Shown here in pieces: positions 13,961 to 22,211 of a DNA stretch of 24,685 nucleotides. The number at the start of each line of letters is the position of its first letter. Within the stretch, counting starts at the first letter, position 1. The notes beneath the pieces are model-generated. The model ran no database searches. It was not told where the DNA came from and was given only the letters and a program-made list of their open reading frames with translations. The DNA comes from JAPLKX01 sp035530195 (GTDB lineage Bacteria; Hydrogenedentota; Hydrogenedentia; Hydrogenedentales; SLHB01), in contig DATKVG010000201.1 in assembly GCA_035530195.1 (NCBI GenBank), positions 1-24,685 of the forward strand, read 5' to 3'. The translations under genes and the position numbers were made by a program.

Positions 13961-15268
13961 TTACGCCAACTGCGGCACTTCAAACCCTTGGCGGTATTCG
14001 CGTTTGAGGAGGTTGTTGGCTTCTGTGTCGTTGCCGAATGTCTCGGTTTTCGGGTCGAAGCGGAGTTCCCGGCCCAGCCGGTAGGCGATGTTGCCGAGGT
14101 GGATATGGACACAACTCAGGTGGGCGGCGAGGGGCGGGGCAAAATTATCTTCGGGCTTCCTTGTGCGAATGGCGTTGAGCCAGTTGTCCCACTTCGAACC
14201 ACTGGACGGCTTGGGTTTGTCGTCAACATTGATCTTTTCTTTCTTGTAGTTGAAGAAACCGACGCCACGGACGTAGTAGCCCTCGGTGCCGAAGAAACTG
14301 TCGCTGCAATCATCGTCGCCGCCTTCGGGGAATGAACCGAGGTTGCGCACCTCGAACGTCAGCATCGATCCGTCCTCATAGGTGAACGAAGTGGCCCCAG
14401 TGTTGGGGGTTTCGGCGTCGTCATCCCAACCGTACCGCCCGCCGGTGCTGTAAATCTTCACGGGCAAACCGCGATTGTGACCCCACACCGCGATATCCAT
14501 CTCGTGGACGCCCTGGTTGCCGATCTCGCCGTTGCCGTATTCCCAGACCCAGTGCCAGTTGTAAGGAACCAGAAGTCCGCGGCCCTTTTCGTTTTCAAGA
14601 TAATCATGATCCGGCGACGGGCCCTGCCACAATGTCCAATCCAGGTTCTCCGGCGGATTGACTTTCTTGCCGTGACCGATGGCCCTGCGGTTGCCGTTCT
14701 TGTACACGTACCCGCGGGAGTGGACGATCTTCCCGATGAACCCGTCGTGCATCAGTTTGATGTCGCGTATGAGCGTTGCATTCGAGCGGCTTTGCGTGCC
14801 GTGCATCACTACCCGGCCGTTCTTTTCCGCGGCCGCCACCGCTTGCCGCCCTTCCCAGACACTCCAGGACAACGGCTTCTCGACGTAGACGTCCTTGCCG
14901 GCTTGGCAGGCCCAAACCGTGACCAGTGAATGCCAGTGGTTGGGCGTGGCGGTGGTTACGGCATCGATATCCTTGTCGGCCATCACGTCGCGCACATCCT
15001 TGTATGCTTTGGGTTTCTTGCCGGTTGCCTTTTCAACTACGTTCAGCCCCCGCTCAAGCACCTTGCTGTCCACGTCGCACAGCGCAACGATCTCCGAATC
15101 CGGCCGGCTCATCAGTTCCTTGATGTGGCTGCCCCCCTGACCGTTAAACCCGATCGTGCAAACGCGAACCTTCTCGTTCGCTCCGAAAACTTTCCCTTTG
15201 GCCATCGTCCCGGCGGCAATAACAGCCGCGGCCGAGGTTCCCATGAAGTTCCTGCGCGTGAATTTCAA
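13961..15268 (-). CDS. Tat-exported Gfo/Idh/MocA family oxidoreductase (copy 2)
   Basis: This 435-residue paralogue of the gene at 12461-13747 has the same layout: twin-arginine signal TRRNFMG (4-10), export cleavage region near FGANE, Rossmann loop GFNGQG (40-45), CDVDSK, catalytic E130-K131-P132, and NGEIGNQGVHEMDIAVWG. It differs by small insertions (residues EGGDDDCSD and a region near FFNYKKEK) and divergent loops, so the copies may differ in substrate. The start is a TTG at 15268, supported by AGGAG nine bases upstream and by alignment of the signal peptide with copy 1. It diverges from the DapA-family gene across a 250-base gap. Confidence 0.9.
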   Translation of the reverse strand: MKFTRRNFMGTSAAAVIAAGTMAKGKVFGANEKVRVCTIGFNGQGGSHIKELMSRPDSEIVALCDVDSKVLERGLNVVEKATGKKPKAYKDVRDVMADKDIDAVTTATPNHWHSLVTVWACQAGKDVYVEKPLSWSVWEGRQAVAAAEKNGRVVMHGTQSRSNATLIRDIKLMHDGFIGKIVHSRGYVYKNGNRRAIGHGKKVNPPENLDWTLWQGPSPDHDYLENEKGRGLLVPYNWHWVWEYGNGEIGNQGVHEMDIAVWGHNRGLPVKIYSTGGRYGWDDDAETPNTGATSFTYEDGSMLTFEVRNLGSFPEGGDDDCSDSFFGTEGYYVRGVGFFNYKKEKINVDDKPKPSSGSKWDNWLNAIRTRKPEDNFAPPLAAHLSCVHIHLGNIAYRLGRELRFDPKTETFGNDTEANNLLKREYRQGFEVPQLA

Positions 15269-15398
15269 CTTGATAATCTCCTGTTTTAAGGCCGGTGGCG
15301 TGCCTGCCGAACGTCATCACATTCTGGCCCGACTTCCAACCATTTTGGACTTTTCCCCGCCAAAATACAACGTCTTTCTCTGCGCAACCGGCCGCTTT

Positions 15399-15428
15399 TT
15401 GCGCTGCCCCGGGCCCGCGGCGTATACT
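15399..15428 (+). promoter_or_regulatory. Possible promoter of the DapA-family gene
   Basis: TTGCGC (15399-15404) and TATACT (15423-15428) are 18 bases apart, 90 bases before the ATG at 15519. The -10 box is one base from consensus, while the -35 is weak. TTGGAC/TACAAC at 15345-15371 is an alternative with a 15-base spacer. Confidence 0.3.
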
Positions 15429-15518
15429 CGTTCTGGCCGGTCTCGGCTAGGGAGTGGCCCCGAACTCCCGTCAACGTGTCCCGGAATGCCGGGCATCACT
15501 ATCAATGGGAGGTTTTCC

Positions 15519-16409
15519 ATGAGATTCCGTCTTGAAGGGCTGGTGCCCGCGCTCCTCACCCCGTTCTCCAAAAATGGCGAAGTCCTTTACGACCGGGCTT
15601 GTGCCCTCGCCGACCGCCTCGCCGGCCAGGGCGTCGCCGCCGTTTTCCCCTGCGGCACCACCGGCGAAGGCCCGCTGATGACGCTGCCCGAGCGCAAGAA
15701 GCTGCTCGAAGAACTCGTCAAGGCCGTGGGAAAGAAGATCAAGATCCTCGTCCAGATCGGCACGTTCGACACCGCATCGGCTGTCGAGCTGGCCCGCCAC
15801 GCCGCCAAGGTTGGTGCCGTAGCCGCGTCCGTCGTCGCCCCGGGGTTCTACCTCTACGACGATATGGCGCTCGAAGCCCACTACAAAAAAATCGCCAATA
15901 CCGTCAAAGGCTTCCCCATCTTCCTCTACAACATCCCCGGCTGCGCACGAAACGCGCTCTCCCCCAGTTTCATCATCCGGATGGCCACCCAGGTCGACAA
16001 TATCGTCGGCCTCAAAGACAGCAGCGCCAGAATGATGGATATGACCCGCATCATCGACGGTGCGCCCGCTGGGTTTAACGTTTTTAATGGCTGTGACGAG
16101 CAAACATTTCAAGCCTGGGCAACCGGCGCAAACGGGTCCGTCACAAGTACTGCTAACGTCGCACCCGAACTGTTCCTCAACGTGATCAAAAACGTACAAA
16201 AAGGCGACTACAAGAAGGCCCGAGCCGCGCAAACCAAACTCGACGACGCCTGCGCCATTTTCCAGTACGGCAAAATGGTCGCCTATTATAAGGAAGGACT
16301 CCGCCTCCGCGGGTTCGACGCCGGCTACGTCAGAGGCCCCCAACGCGAACTCACCCCCCAGGAGCGGAAAGCGTTCGCAAAAGCGTTCAAAGCGGCGGGT
16401 TTGGCGTAA
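15519..16409 (+). CDS. DapA/NanA-family (dihydrodipicolinate synthase-like) class I aldolase
   Basis: This is a 296-residue TIM barrel of normal family length. The Schiff-base lysine is K166 in NIVGLKDSS, the catalytic tyrosine Y137 in LYNIPG, and the alpha-keto-acid carboxylate loop is GTTGE (46-50). Family members condense or cleave pyruvate with an aldehyde (dihydrodipicolinate synthase, N-acetylneuraminate lyase, keto-deoxy sugar acid aldolases). Sequence alone does not decide which. Location beside exported sugar-type oxidoreductases, and not beside lysine genes, mildly favours a catabolic sugar-acid or sialic-acid-type aldolase. The ATG at 15519 is fixed by GGGAGG seven bases upstream and by the family N-terminus. 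Confidence 0.88.
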   Translation: MRFRLEGLVPALLTPFSKNGEVLYDRACALADRLAGQGVAAVFPCGTTGEGPLMTLPERKKLLEELVKAVGKKIKILVQIGTFDTASAVELARHAAKVGAVAASVVAPGFYLYDDMALEAHYKKIANTVKGFPIFLYNIPGCARNALSPSFIIRMATQVDNIVGLKDSSARMMDMTRIIDGAPAGFNVFNGCDEQTFQAWATGANGSVTSTANVAPELFLNVIKNVQKGDYKKARAAQTKLDDACAIFQYGKMVAYYKEGLRLRGFDAGYVRGPQRELTPQERKAFAKAFKAAGLA

Positions 16410-16724
16410 CCAAAGCTTACGAGTCGCTCAAGTACCACAGCTAGTCCCTTACTGGCATTGCTTGAGATCAGTGCCTTGACTTCTGTGCAGAAACTGCCTG
16501 CTTCTAGTCTCGGTGTTCCTACTTTCTCCACGCCCGCATCGTAATCAAAGAAACCGCGACTTTTTTCAAGTCATTTCTTGACAAATAGCCGGATTTATAT
16601 GATCAATGCTACCATACCCGCCTTATTGCCTTGACATGCTTAATAACTCGATATATTATTATTATGGCGCAGGGTCCCTTTTCTAACTATTGTGACTTAT
16701 TGGCGTTCCCTTTGGAGGGGAATC
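16410..16724 (+). other. AT-rich non-coding region before the unrecognised gene
   Basis: This 315-base gap is clearly richer in A+T than its surroundings, most of all from 16,560 onward. It contains the strong promoter at 16631-16659 and a second incomplete promoter-like pair, TTGACA (16578-16583) and TATGAT (16598-16603), whose spacer is only 14 bases. Small inverted repeats (TTCTG/CAGAA near 16479-16490) are too short to interpret. I see no reading frame or RNA gene in it. Confidence 0.6.
16631..16659 (+). promoter_or_regulatory. Strong sigma70-type promoter of the unrecognised gene
   Basis: A consensus TTGACA (16631-16636) and TATTAT (16654-16659, one mismatch) are 17 bases apart. This is the best promoter match in the window. 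Transcription would start near 16666, giving a leader of about 60 bases before the GTG at 16725. Confidence 0.65.
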
Positions 16725-17903
16725 GTGAATAAGATGCGACAATATAGGAAGCGTGGTCCTACTTTTGCGCGGCAACTTCTCCCTGCTGCCGTTGAAGCAG
16801 GGCGCTGGCTTTACGAGAAGTATGGAAAACCTTTGCCCACGCGCGAAAAGAACATCTCTGTTCTAAGCAGTTCTTTCCCCAACTCGGCCCTTCTCTACGC
16901 AAGCCTGGTTCATTTTGGCATCATCGAAAAGGTTAGCGGCTCTCAGGTTTTTTCTCCCGAATTTCTCCTTTTGCTGACAGGCAATGCTTCCTTAGCCAAG
17001 GCATTGTTCTTCAAAGAGCCCAGTTTTAGAGCGGTATTCGCGGGCCTATTGGACATTTCAAACGGTTCAGGTCGCGCCGTCTTGATGTCGGATTTGCGCG
17101 AACAGATTTGTGCCCAGAGAATACCTGAGAAGAATGCGGCGGAATTTGAGAGGGTGTTTCTTGAATCGGCGCATTATGCGGGGATTCTTGAACGCCGGCA
17201 AGAGACAGTATGTTTGGTCCTTGAAAGCAAGGAACGCGCCACAGACTCCAAATCTCCGAAAAACAGCGACGGCGTTCCTCCAGAGGAAGAACCGATAACT
17301 GCAGCGTTTCCCGCCGAGTTGGATCATGTCGATCAAGATAACTGGAATGCAGCGCAGATTGTGCGCGAGCGGTTGCGGATCCTTGAAGACTTTTTGGTTG
17401 GACGCGAGAAGCGTTTGGAACGTCAAGAAAGATATGACCTTAGGGTTTTGAATCTTCTCACGGGCAAGGCCGGGAAAGGATCAGACAAAATGGGCTGGCA
17501 CATCGGACCTATTGGAAGAGATCTCATACTTGGGAATTCGGAAGTCCGGCAGGTATCGACCAGGGGAAACAACGCAGCGAATGTGCAAGGCAACACGATC
17601 CAGGTTACCGAAGAGATGCGACAGAAGTTTGAAGAGGGCATGGACCTCTTTTATACAAGAGCCATCAAGGCTGGTCAGCACATCGGTGAAAAGACAGAAG
17701 CGGCCGCCACTGTCGAATGGCTCAGAGAGAACATGAACCGTCCTGAGGAACCGCCTGAAGCATTTGCAAAGGTTCGCTTTGTCCGTAAGCTCGGCGACGA
17801 GGTGTGGCAGAGATTCAGGAATATATTAGATAGCTCTGTCGGTAGCTTCGCTGCCTTGTGGCTTCTCGAGATGGTACAACTAATTGAAAAGTACAACCTG
17901 TAG
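16725..17903 (+). CDS. Unrecognised 392-residue protein, possible winged-helix N-terminal region
   Basis: I do not recognise this protein with confidence. The GTG at 16725 follows GGAGGGG at good spacing; an in-frame GTG at 16692 lacks one. Residues about 10-165 are helical, with two short blocks (FPNSALLYASLVHFGIIEKV and AEFERVFLESAHYAGILERR) that resemble winged-helix-like units, loosely like DUF5343. A hydrophilic linker about residues 178-200 (SKSPKNSDGVPPEEEP) follows, then a charged helical stretch (REKRLERQERYDLRVL), a Gly/Asn-rich patch (TRGNNAANVQGNTIQ) and a helical C-terminus. There is no signal peptide or membrane helix. Base composition is lower in GC than its neighbours, it has its own promoter, and it stands alone between unrelated genes, all consistent with acquisition by transfer. 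Confidence 0.7.
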   Translation: MNKMRQYRKRGPTFARQLLPAAVEAGRWLYEKYGKPLPTREKNISVLSSSFPNSALLYASLVHFGIIEKVSGSQVFSPEFLLLLTGNASLAKALFFKEPSFRAVFAGLLDISNGSGRAVLMSDLREQICAQRIPEKNAAEFERVFLESAHYAGILERRQETVCLVLESKERATDSKSPKNSDGVPPEEEPITAAFPAELDHVDQDNWNAAQIVRERLRILEDFLVGREKRLERQERYDLRVLNLLTGKAGKGSDKMGWHIGPIGRDLILGNSEVRQVSTRGNNAANVQGNTIQVTEEMRQKFEEGMDLFYTRAIKAGQHIGEKTEAAATVEWLRENMNRPEEPPEAFAKVRFVRKLGDEVWQRFRNILDSSVGSFAALWLLEMVQLIEKYNL

Positions 17904-17953
17904 GATCTGACAATCTTCGGGCAGCACAAATTGACGCTGCAGGAATAACTATG

Positions 17954-17973
17954 GTGCAGGCGAGTCACCGCAC
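17954..17973. repeat. Short palindromic dispersed repeat, copy 1
   Basis: GTGCAGGCGAGTCACCGCAC closely matches, apart from one missing base and a few changes, the reverse complement of the repeat at 24641-24661. The ends GTGC/GCAC pair. It begins just past the stop codon of the UDP-glucose dehydrogenase gene on the minus strand, in the gap between convergent genes. Confidence 0.45.
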
Positions 17974-17980
17974 ATCTTCC

Positions 17981-19288
17981 TCACACGCTGGCGCGGCCGA
18001 TGCTGAAGTATTTGAAACCATGGCCGGCCATGATGCGCGGCGTATACAGGTTTCGGCCGTCGAAGATGACGCGCTCCCGCATCAAGCCCGCCATCCGCTC
18101 GAAATCGGGGTGGTGAAACTCGCGCCACTCCGTCGAGATCACCAGCCCGTCGGCGTTCTCGAGCACGGCATAACTTTTGACCGCAACGTCGACCTTCGAT
18201 CCGTACTGCTGGCGCACCCTCGGTCCCGCCACGGGATCGTAAACGACCACCGTCGCGCCGTGTTCCAGCAGCGCGTCCAGAACCCGTAACGCCGGAGAGC
18301 AGCGGATATCGTCCGTGCGCGGTTTGAAACTGGCCCCCCACATGGCGATCCGCTTCTCGCCGATGGTTTTGCCGTAATAATCGATGATACGGCTGGCAAA
18401 CTGGTCAATCTGCCGGTCATTGACCGCAGCAACCGCATCGAGCATGGCGCAGGCGATGTTTTTCTCCCGCGCAAACTCGGCGCACGCCACCATGTCTTTC
18501 GGCAAACAGGACCCGCCGAATCCGAGCCCGGGGAACAGGTAGGTTGATCCGAGCCGCGAATCCGCCATCAGGCCCTCACGCACCTCCGAGATGTCCGCCC
18601 CGCACGCTGCGCAGATGTTGGCCAGCTCGTTCATCATCGAGATCCGCGCGCCCAGCATCGCGTTGACCGCGTACTTCGTCATCTCGGCGCTGCGCAGGCT
18701 CATCGTGAGGATCGGCTTGCCCGTCCGCAGGAACGGGGCGTAAAGCTCTTTCATGATCTCGAGCACCCGCACGTCGTTGCACCCGATCAGGATCCGGTCC
18801 GGCCGCATGAAATCGTCGATCGCCGCACCTTCTTTCATGAACTCCGGGTTCACCACCACGTCGAACGGCTGCGTAGTGATCCCCGCCATCGCCTCCCGGA
18901 TCTTATCAGCCGTCCCGACCGGGCATGTACTCTTGATCACAATAATATGATAGCCGTCCATCGCTCGGGCCACCTGTTCCGCACACGCCAGCACTTCTGA
19001 AACGTCCGCGGCCCCATTGGGCAGCGACGGCGTACCCACGCAGATGAAAATGAGTAAACTGTCGTCAATGGCCGATTCGAGGTCGGTGGTGAATTTCAGG
19101 CGTTCTTCCTCGATGTTGCGCACCACCAACTCTTCCAACCCCGGCTCGTAAATGGGCAGCTTGCCCTCCGACAGCAGCCGGATCTTCTCGGCGTCCCGGT
19201 CCACGCACGTCACAAAATGGCCGCTTTCCGTAAGCCCGGTGCCAACCACAAGGCCAACATACCCCGTGCCGATTACGACTATCTTCAT
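17981..19288 (-). CDS. ugd: UDP-glucose 6-dehydrogenase
   Basis: This 435-residue UDP-glucose/GDP-mannose dehydrogenase-family enzyme should oxidise UDP-glucose twice to UDP-glucuronate with NAD, feeding exopolysaccharide or glycan synthesis. It has the N-terminal NAD loop GTGYVG (7-12), CVGTPSLPNGAADVS, KSTCPVGT, NPEFMKEGAAIDDF, the conserved K205 and catalytic C261 in FGGSCLPKD. The C-terminal UDP-binding domain has WGASFKPRTDDIRCSP. Length and motifs are complete. GDP-mannose or UDP-ManNAc dehydrogenase is less likely, given the Ugd-like motif set. A possible extended -10 promoter lies at 19332-19361. The gene is separated from the alpha-galactosidase gene by a palindromic repeat region. 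Confidence 0.93.
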   Translation of the reverse strand: MKIVVIGTGYVGLVVGTGLTESGHFVTCVDRDAEKIRLLSEGKLPIYEPGLEELVVRNIEEERLKFTTDLESAIDDSLLIFICVGTPSLPNGAADVSEVLACAEQVARAMDGYHIIVIKSTCPVGTADKIREAMAGITTQPFDVVVNPEFMKEGAAIDDFMRPDRILIGCNDVRVLEIMKELYAPFLRTGKPILTMSLRSAEMTKYAVNAMLGARISMMNELANICAACGADISEVREGLMADSRLGSTYLFPGLGFGGSCLPKDMVACAEFAREKNIACAMLDAVAAVNDRQIDQFASRIIDYYGKTIGEKRIAMWGASFKPRTDDIRCSPALRVLDALLEHGATVVVYDPVAGPRVRQQYGSKVDVAVKSYAVLENADGLVISTEWREFHHPDFERMAGLMRERVIFDGRNLYTPRIMAGHGFKYFSIGRASV

Positions 19289-19331
19289 AAAGAGTCCGTC
19301 CTCAATTCCAAACGCAAATCAGGAACACTCC

Positions 19332-19361
19332 AATGTAGCACGCACACCCGCAATCGCGCAA
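19332..19361 (-). promoter_or_regulatory. Possible extended -10 promoter of ugd
   Basis: On the minus strand TGC-TACATT (-10 at 19337-19332) forms an extended -10 element. A weak TTGCGC -35 (19361-19356) lies 18 bases upstream. It is about 43 bases before the start codon. Confidence 0.33.
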
Positions 19362-19395
19362 AAGAATGAGTCCCCAACTCAAGGCGACTCTCTGG

Positions 19396-19503
19396 AAATC
19401 CCGTAGGGATTTGACAACCGTCAGCCCAGGATTGCGCCCACCCCGGAGGGGCCGGCGCTATCCTGGGTAGTCAAATCTCCCCGCGGAACCCCGGTTAGGG
19501 GTT
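19396..19503. repeat. Multi-hairpin palindromic repeat region
   Basis: Three adjacent inverted repeats fill this gap. AAATCCC-GTA-GGGATTT lies at 19396-19412. A large nested hairpin spans 19408-19477: GATTTGACAAC pairs with GTAGTCAAATC (one mismatch), CCCAGGATTGCGCC with GGCGCTATCCTGGG (one mismatch), and CCCC with GGGG around the tip. AACCCC-GGTTA-GGGGTT lies at 19487-19503. The first two share bases and cannot form fully together. The region follows the alpha-galactosidase stop by 10 bases on the minus strand. The ordered symmetry looks like a dispersed bacterial repeat rather than a simple terminator, since no T-run follows. Confidence 0.6.
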
Positions 19504-19512
19504 CGACAAAGT

Positions 19513-22014
19513 TCAGTCCTTTCCCCGATACTTGACCAGCAGGCTTGATTCCTTCTCCGGCACCCGCAGCACAAGGTTCTCTGCCAACTCTCCGCCGGTC
19601 ATGGTTTGCATCGTGCGTTGCCCGGCTTCGTCGATAAACTCCACCTCATACGCTCCCTGCGACCGTAGCGCCGACAGGCCCAGCACCAGGCCGCGATAAG
19701 CGCAGTCCCGACGCCGGAACGCCAGCACAATCCCCGAATCCAGGTCCGGCCGGTGAAACTGGTACGCCACAAACTCGTTTGGCGAGGCCGTGCACGGCGT
19801 CAGCGGGTAAAAATCGCCGTACCAGAACCGCTGGCTTTCCATGGCCTCCGCAACAAGCGCCTTCGCCTTCTCCATCGGGAAATTCTCGTCGAGATACGCA
19901 AACTGGCAAAGCAGCCCGCCCGTGGCCGCGCTCCGGGCTTCGTACGTCGTGGGCGTCCACACGCAGGCGGTGCTCAGCGGCACATACTGGCCCAGCGCCG
20001 CCGTTTGCAGTTGGTTCCAATCGGGGTGGCCGGCCGAGCAGTTGGTGTCGCTCCGCCACAGCGGCAACGACCTCGAGCACATCTCGATGTCGATCCGCCG
20101 CCCGCCGCTCGAGCAGTTGTCGATCAGCAACCCCGGATGCCGCGCCCGCAACTCGTCCCACATCTGGTACAGGCCCTCGACGTACCGGATCTCGGTCATA
20201 CCCTGCCGGTCCGCCGCGTCGTTGTTGCGCCAATACGACAGCGGGTCCATGTTGAAATCGTTGCGGTAAAACGTTATCCCATACTCGTCAATCCGCTTCG
20301 ACAGCAGGTCGGTGAGCCACTGCCGCGCTGCCGGATCGCTCAAGTTGAATAGTCCGCCCTTTTTCCCGCCCAGCACGAACTCGGGATGTTCTTCGGCAAT
20401 CTGCGTGCCCTTTGCCACGCGTTCGGGCTCAAACCACAACACAAACCGCATCCCGTTGGCCGCACACGCGTCGCCAACGGGCTTCAACCCGGCGGGAAAC
20501 GCCTCCGGTTTGCAGAACCAGTTGCCCACACCGTTCGGGAAGTTGCCGGGAAACCAGGCCGCGTCAAACCAATACGTGTTGCAGCCAAGCTGCCGCGCCA
20601 CATCGACCGCCTCGAGTTGCCCCGCTTCCGTAGCCCAACCCGGCCGGCTGTTGTACCGGTCGAACGTCTGCAGTGCCGTGGGCAGCGGCGCCGGATTCCC
20701 GCCGATTTGCGGCACGTACTTCGCGAGCAGCAGCCGGCGCCACTGGTTGTAGGCCCGCTGCCGGTCGCCCTGCCAGGGGAGCATCACGATACGCGGCGTC
20801 CGGATCCGCTCGCCCGGATGCAGCACCAGGTGTGTCAGTTCCATCCCCGCCCGCACCCGCGCCGGCCCCGCTTCTGACCGGTCGAACTGCGCGCGCCACT
20901 GGCCGGTCCAACCGACCGCCGTGATGACGCCCGCGTCGCCGTATTGGAGCGTGAACCATGGGAACGCGCTGATCGACGAAGGCCGGCCGCCTGTCGGCGC
21001 TATCGAGATGCTGTCCTTAACATTGATCGTGCGCGTTTTCGGCAAGAACGTGTTCTCTCCGCACGCATCGCCCTCGAGTTCATGGAGGTAAAGCGGGTTC
21101 CGCAAGTAGCCGCTTCTGAGATTCACATCCAGTGCCTGCACGTCTTCGAGCATCGGCGAATCCGCGCTGCCGCCGTTCTCAAAATAAAGCACCCAATCCA
21201 CGGCCGGAAACTGGTTGAACGTCGTTACAACCGCCGTGACCGAAAGCGAGGTTGCCGGATCCGTCCAGACGGCCGTGTCCACAATACGGTCGTCCTTCGT
21301 CTCACTTTTTACCTCATGCCGCCAGTTTCCGAGAAAATCGCGAGAGGAAACGCCGTCATATATGAAGGAGAAAGGCACGCTGCCTTCCTGCATGAGCAGC
21401 CGGGTCTGATTGTCATCGAGCATCCACATCGACCCGTCCGCCATCTCAAACTTCGCATCAGCCCAATCGGCCTGGTCGTGGCTCGCCCCGTCGTCTGTCG
21501 CTTCAACCTTGAGTGTCAGCGTCTCGGCGCCGTCATCGATAGGGACGTTGATCGGGAGAGGCTGCTCGCCGCCGCGCAGCGTAGTCGTGCGGATCTTTTC
21601 CTTGCCGCCGATCTCCACAACAAACTGGACGCTCCCCCGGCTGCCGCCGGTGTCGGCGTTATTGTCAATTCCGACCTGCGCGCGGAACGATTTCGCCCCA
21701 CGCGGAATCCTGACCTCGATCTCGCTGTTGGCGTGCGTGCCGAGACCGTTATCGAATGGCGCCGTCCCGATCTTCAGCGGCGTATCGATACACGACCGGC
21801 CGAACTGGAGCACGCTGTGGTCTTGCCGCAACACCTTGAGCGGGATCCGCCCCGCCACATCCGGCCTTTCTGCGCCAAAGGCTGCACCGTTCCATGCCGC
21901 GGCATCCACCAGTTCGTTGGTGGAAGCAGCGACAGTATCTTGTGTAAAAGCCTGACCGGAAAGAGTGACAACGAAAATAGCCGTGACGGTACACAGAAAA
22001 TTTGGTTTCAGCAT
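19513..22014 (-). CDS. Secreted GH36-type alpha-galactosidase with N-terminal NPCBM domain
   Basis: This 833-residue protein starts MLKPNFLCTVTAIFVV with a Sec signal peptide ending near residue 25. Residues about 36-190 form an NPCBM-type carbohydrate-binding domain (GLGTHANSEI, DWADAKFEMADG). The rest is a GH36/clan GH-D catalytic region: a beta-rich part, then a TIM barrel with YWFDAAWF, RFVLWFEPERVAKGT, nucleophile D586 in YRNDFN and acid/base D656 in LWRSDT. The two aspartates are 70 residues apart, as in the family. A C-terminal beta-sandwich follows. It should release terminal alpha-galactose, or a related alpha-linked sugar, outside the cytoplasm. ATG 22014 has AAGGAG seven bases upstream; a GTG at 22038 does not. 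Confidence 0.88.
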   Translation of the reverse strand: MLKPNFLCTVTAIFVVTLSGQAFTQDTVAASTNELVDAAAWNGAAFGAERPDVAGRIPLKVLRQDHSVLQFGRSCIDTPLKIGTAPFDNGLGTHANSEIEVRIPRGAKSFRAQVGIDNNADTGGSRGSVQFVVEIGGKEKIRTTTLRGGEQPLPINVPIDDGAETLTLKVEATDDGASHDQADWADAKFEMADGSMWMLDDNQTRLLMQEGSVPFSFIYDGVSSRDFLGNWRHEVKSETKDDRIVDTAVWTDPATSLSVTAVVTTFNQFPAVDWVLYFENGGSADSPMLEDVQALDVNLRSGYLRNPLYLHELEGDACGENTFLPKTRTINVKDSISIAPTGGRPSSISAFPWFTLQYGDAGVITAVGWTGQWRAQFDRSEAGPARVRAGMELTHLVLHPGERIRTPRIVMLPWQGDRQRAYNQWRRLLLAKYVPQIGGNPAPLPTALQTFDRYNSRPGWATEAGQLEAVDVARQLGCNTYWFDAAWFPGNFPNGVGNWFCKPEAFPAGLKPVGDACAANGMRFVLWFEPERVAKGTQIAEEHPEFVLGGKKGGLFNLSDPAARQWLTDLLSKRIDEYGITFYRNDFNMDPLSYWRNNDAADRQGMTEIRYVEGLYQMWDELRARHPGLLIDNCSSGGRRIDIEMCSRSLPLWRSDTNCSAGHPDWNQLQTAALGQYVPLSTACVWTPTTYEARSAATGGLLCQFAYLDENFPMEKAKALVAEAMESQRFWYGDFYPLTPCTASPNEFVAYQFHRPDLDSGIVLAFRRRDCAYRGLVLGLSALRSQGAYEVEFIDEAGQRTMQTMTGGELAENLVLRVPEKESSLLVKYRGKD

Positions 22015-22067
22015 GAGGTCTCTCCTTGTCTGGCACACTTACGGAAACGGACTCGCACGGTCGCCAC

Positions 22068-22182
22068 GTCTGGGACGCCCCCCGGCAGTTGTGGGGGGTG
22101 TCCCGCTCTTGCCCACTGTACAACACCAGATGCGATCTCAACATTGGGACACCCCCCACAACTGCCGGGGAGCGTCCCAGAC
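22068..22182. repeat. 37-bp near-perfect inverted repeat with 41-base loop
   Basis: Bases 22068-22104 and 22146-22182 are reverse complements over 37 positions with a single mismatch. The arms include GGGACGC, CGGCAGTTGTGGGGGGTGTC and the matching reverse. The element sits in the 197-base gap between the SDR and alpha-galactosidase genes. No T-run follows, so a plain terminator is unlikely. It may be a MITE or other dispersed repeat, or two copies of one short repeat inserted head to head. It would fold into a very stable hairpin in RNA between two co-directional genes. Confidence 0.8.
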
Positions 22183-22211
22183 CGTCAGGTAAGAACACCC
22201 ACTCGGCCGTG

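Noticed and set aside
16578..16603. TTGACA with TATGAT as the main promoter of the 16725 gene
   Set aside because: The spacer is 14 bases; the pair at 16631-16659 has a 17-base spacer and lies closer to the gene.
22068..22182. CRISPR repeat pair
   Set aside because: The two arms are inverted, not direct, there are only two units, and no cas gene is nearby.
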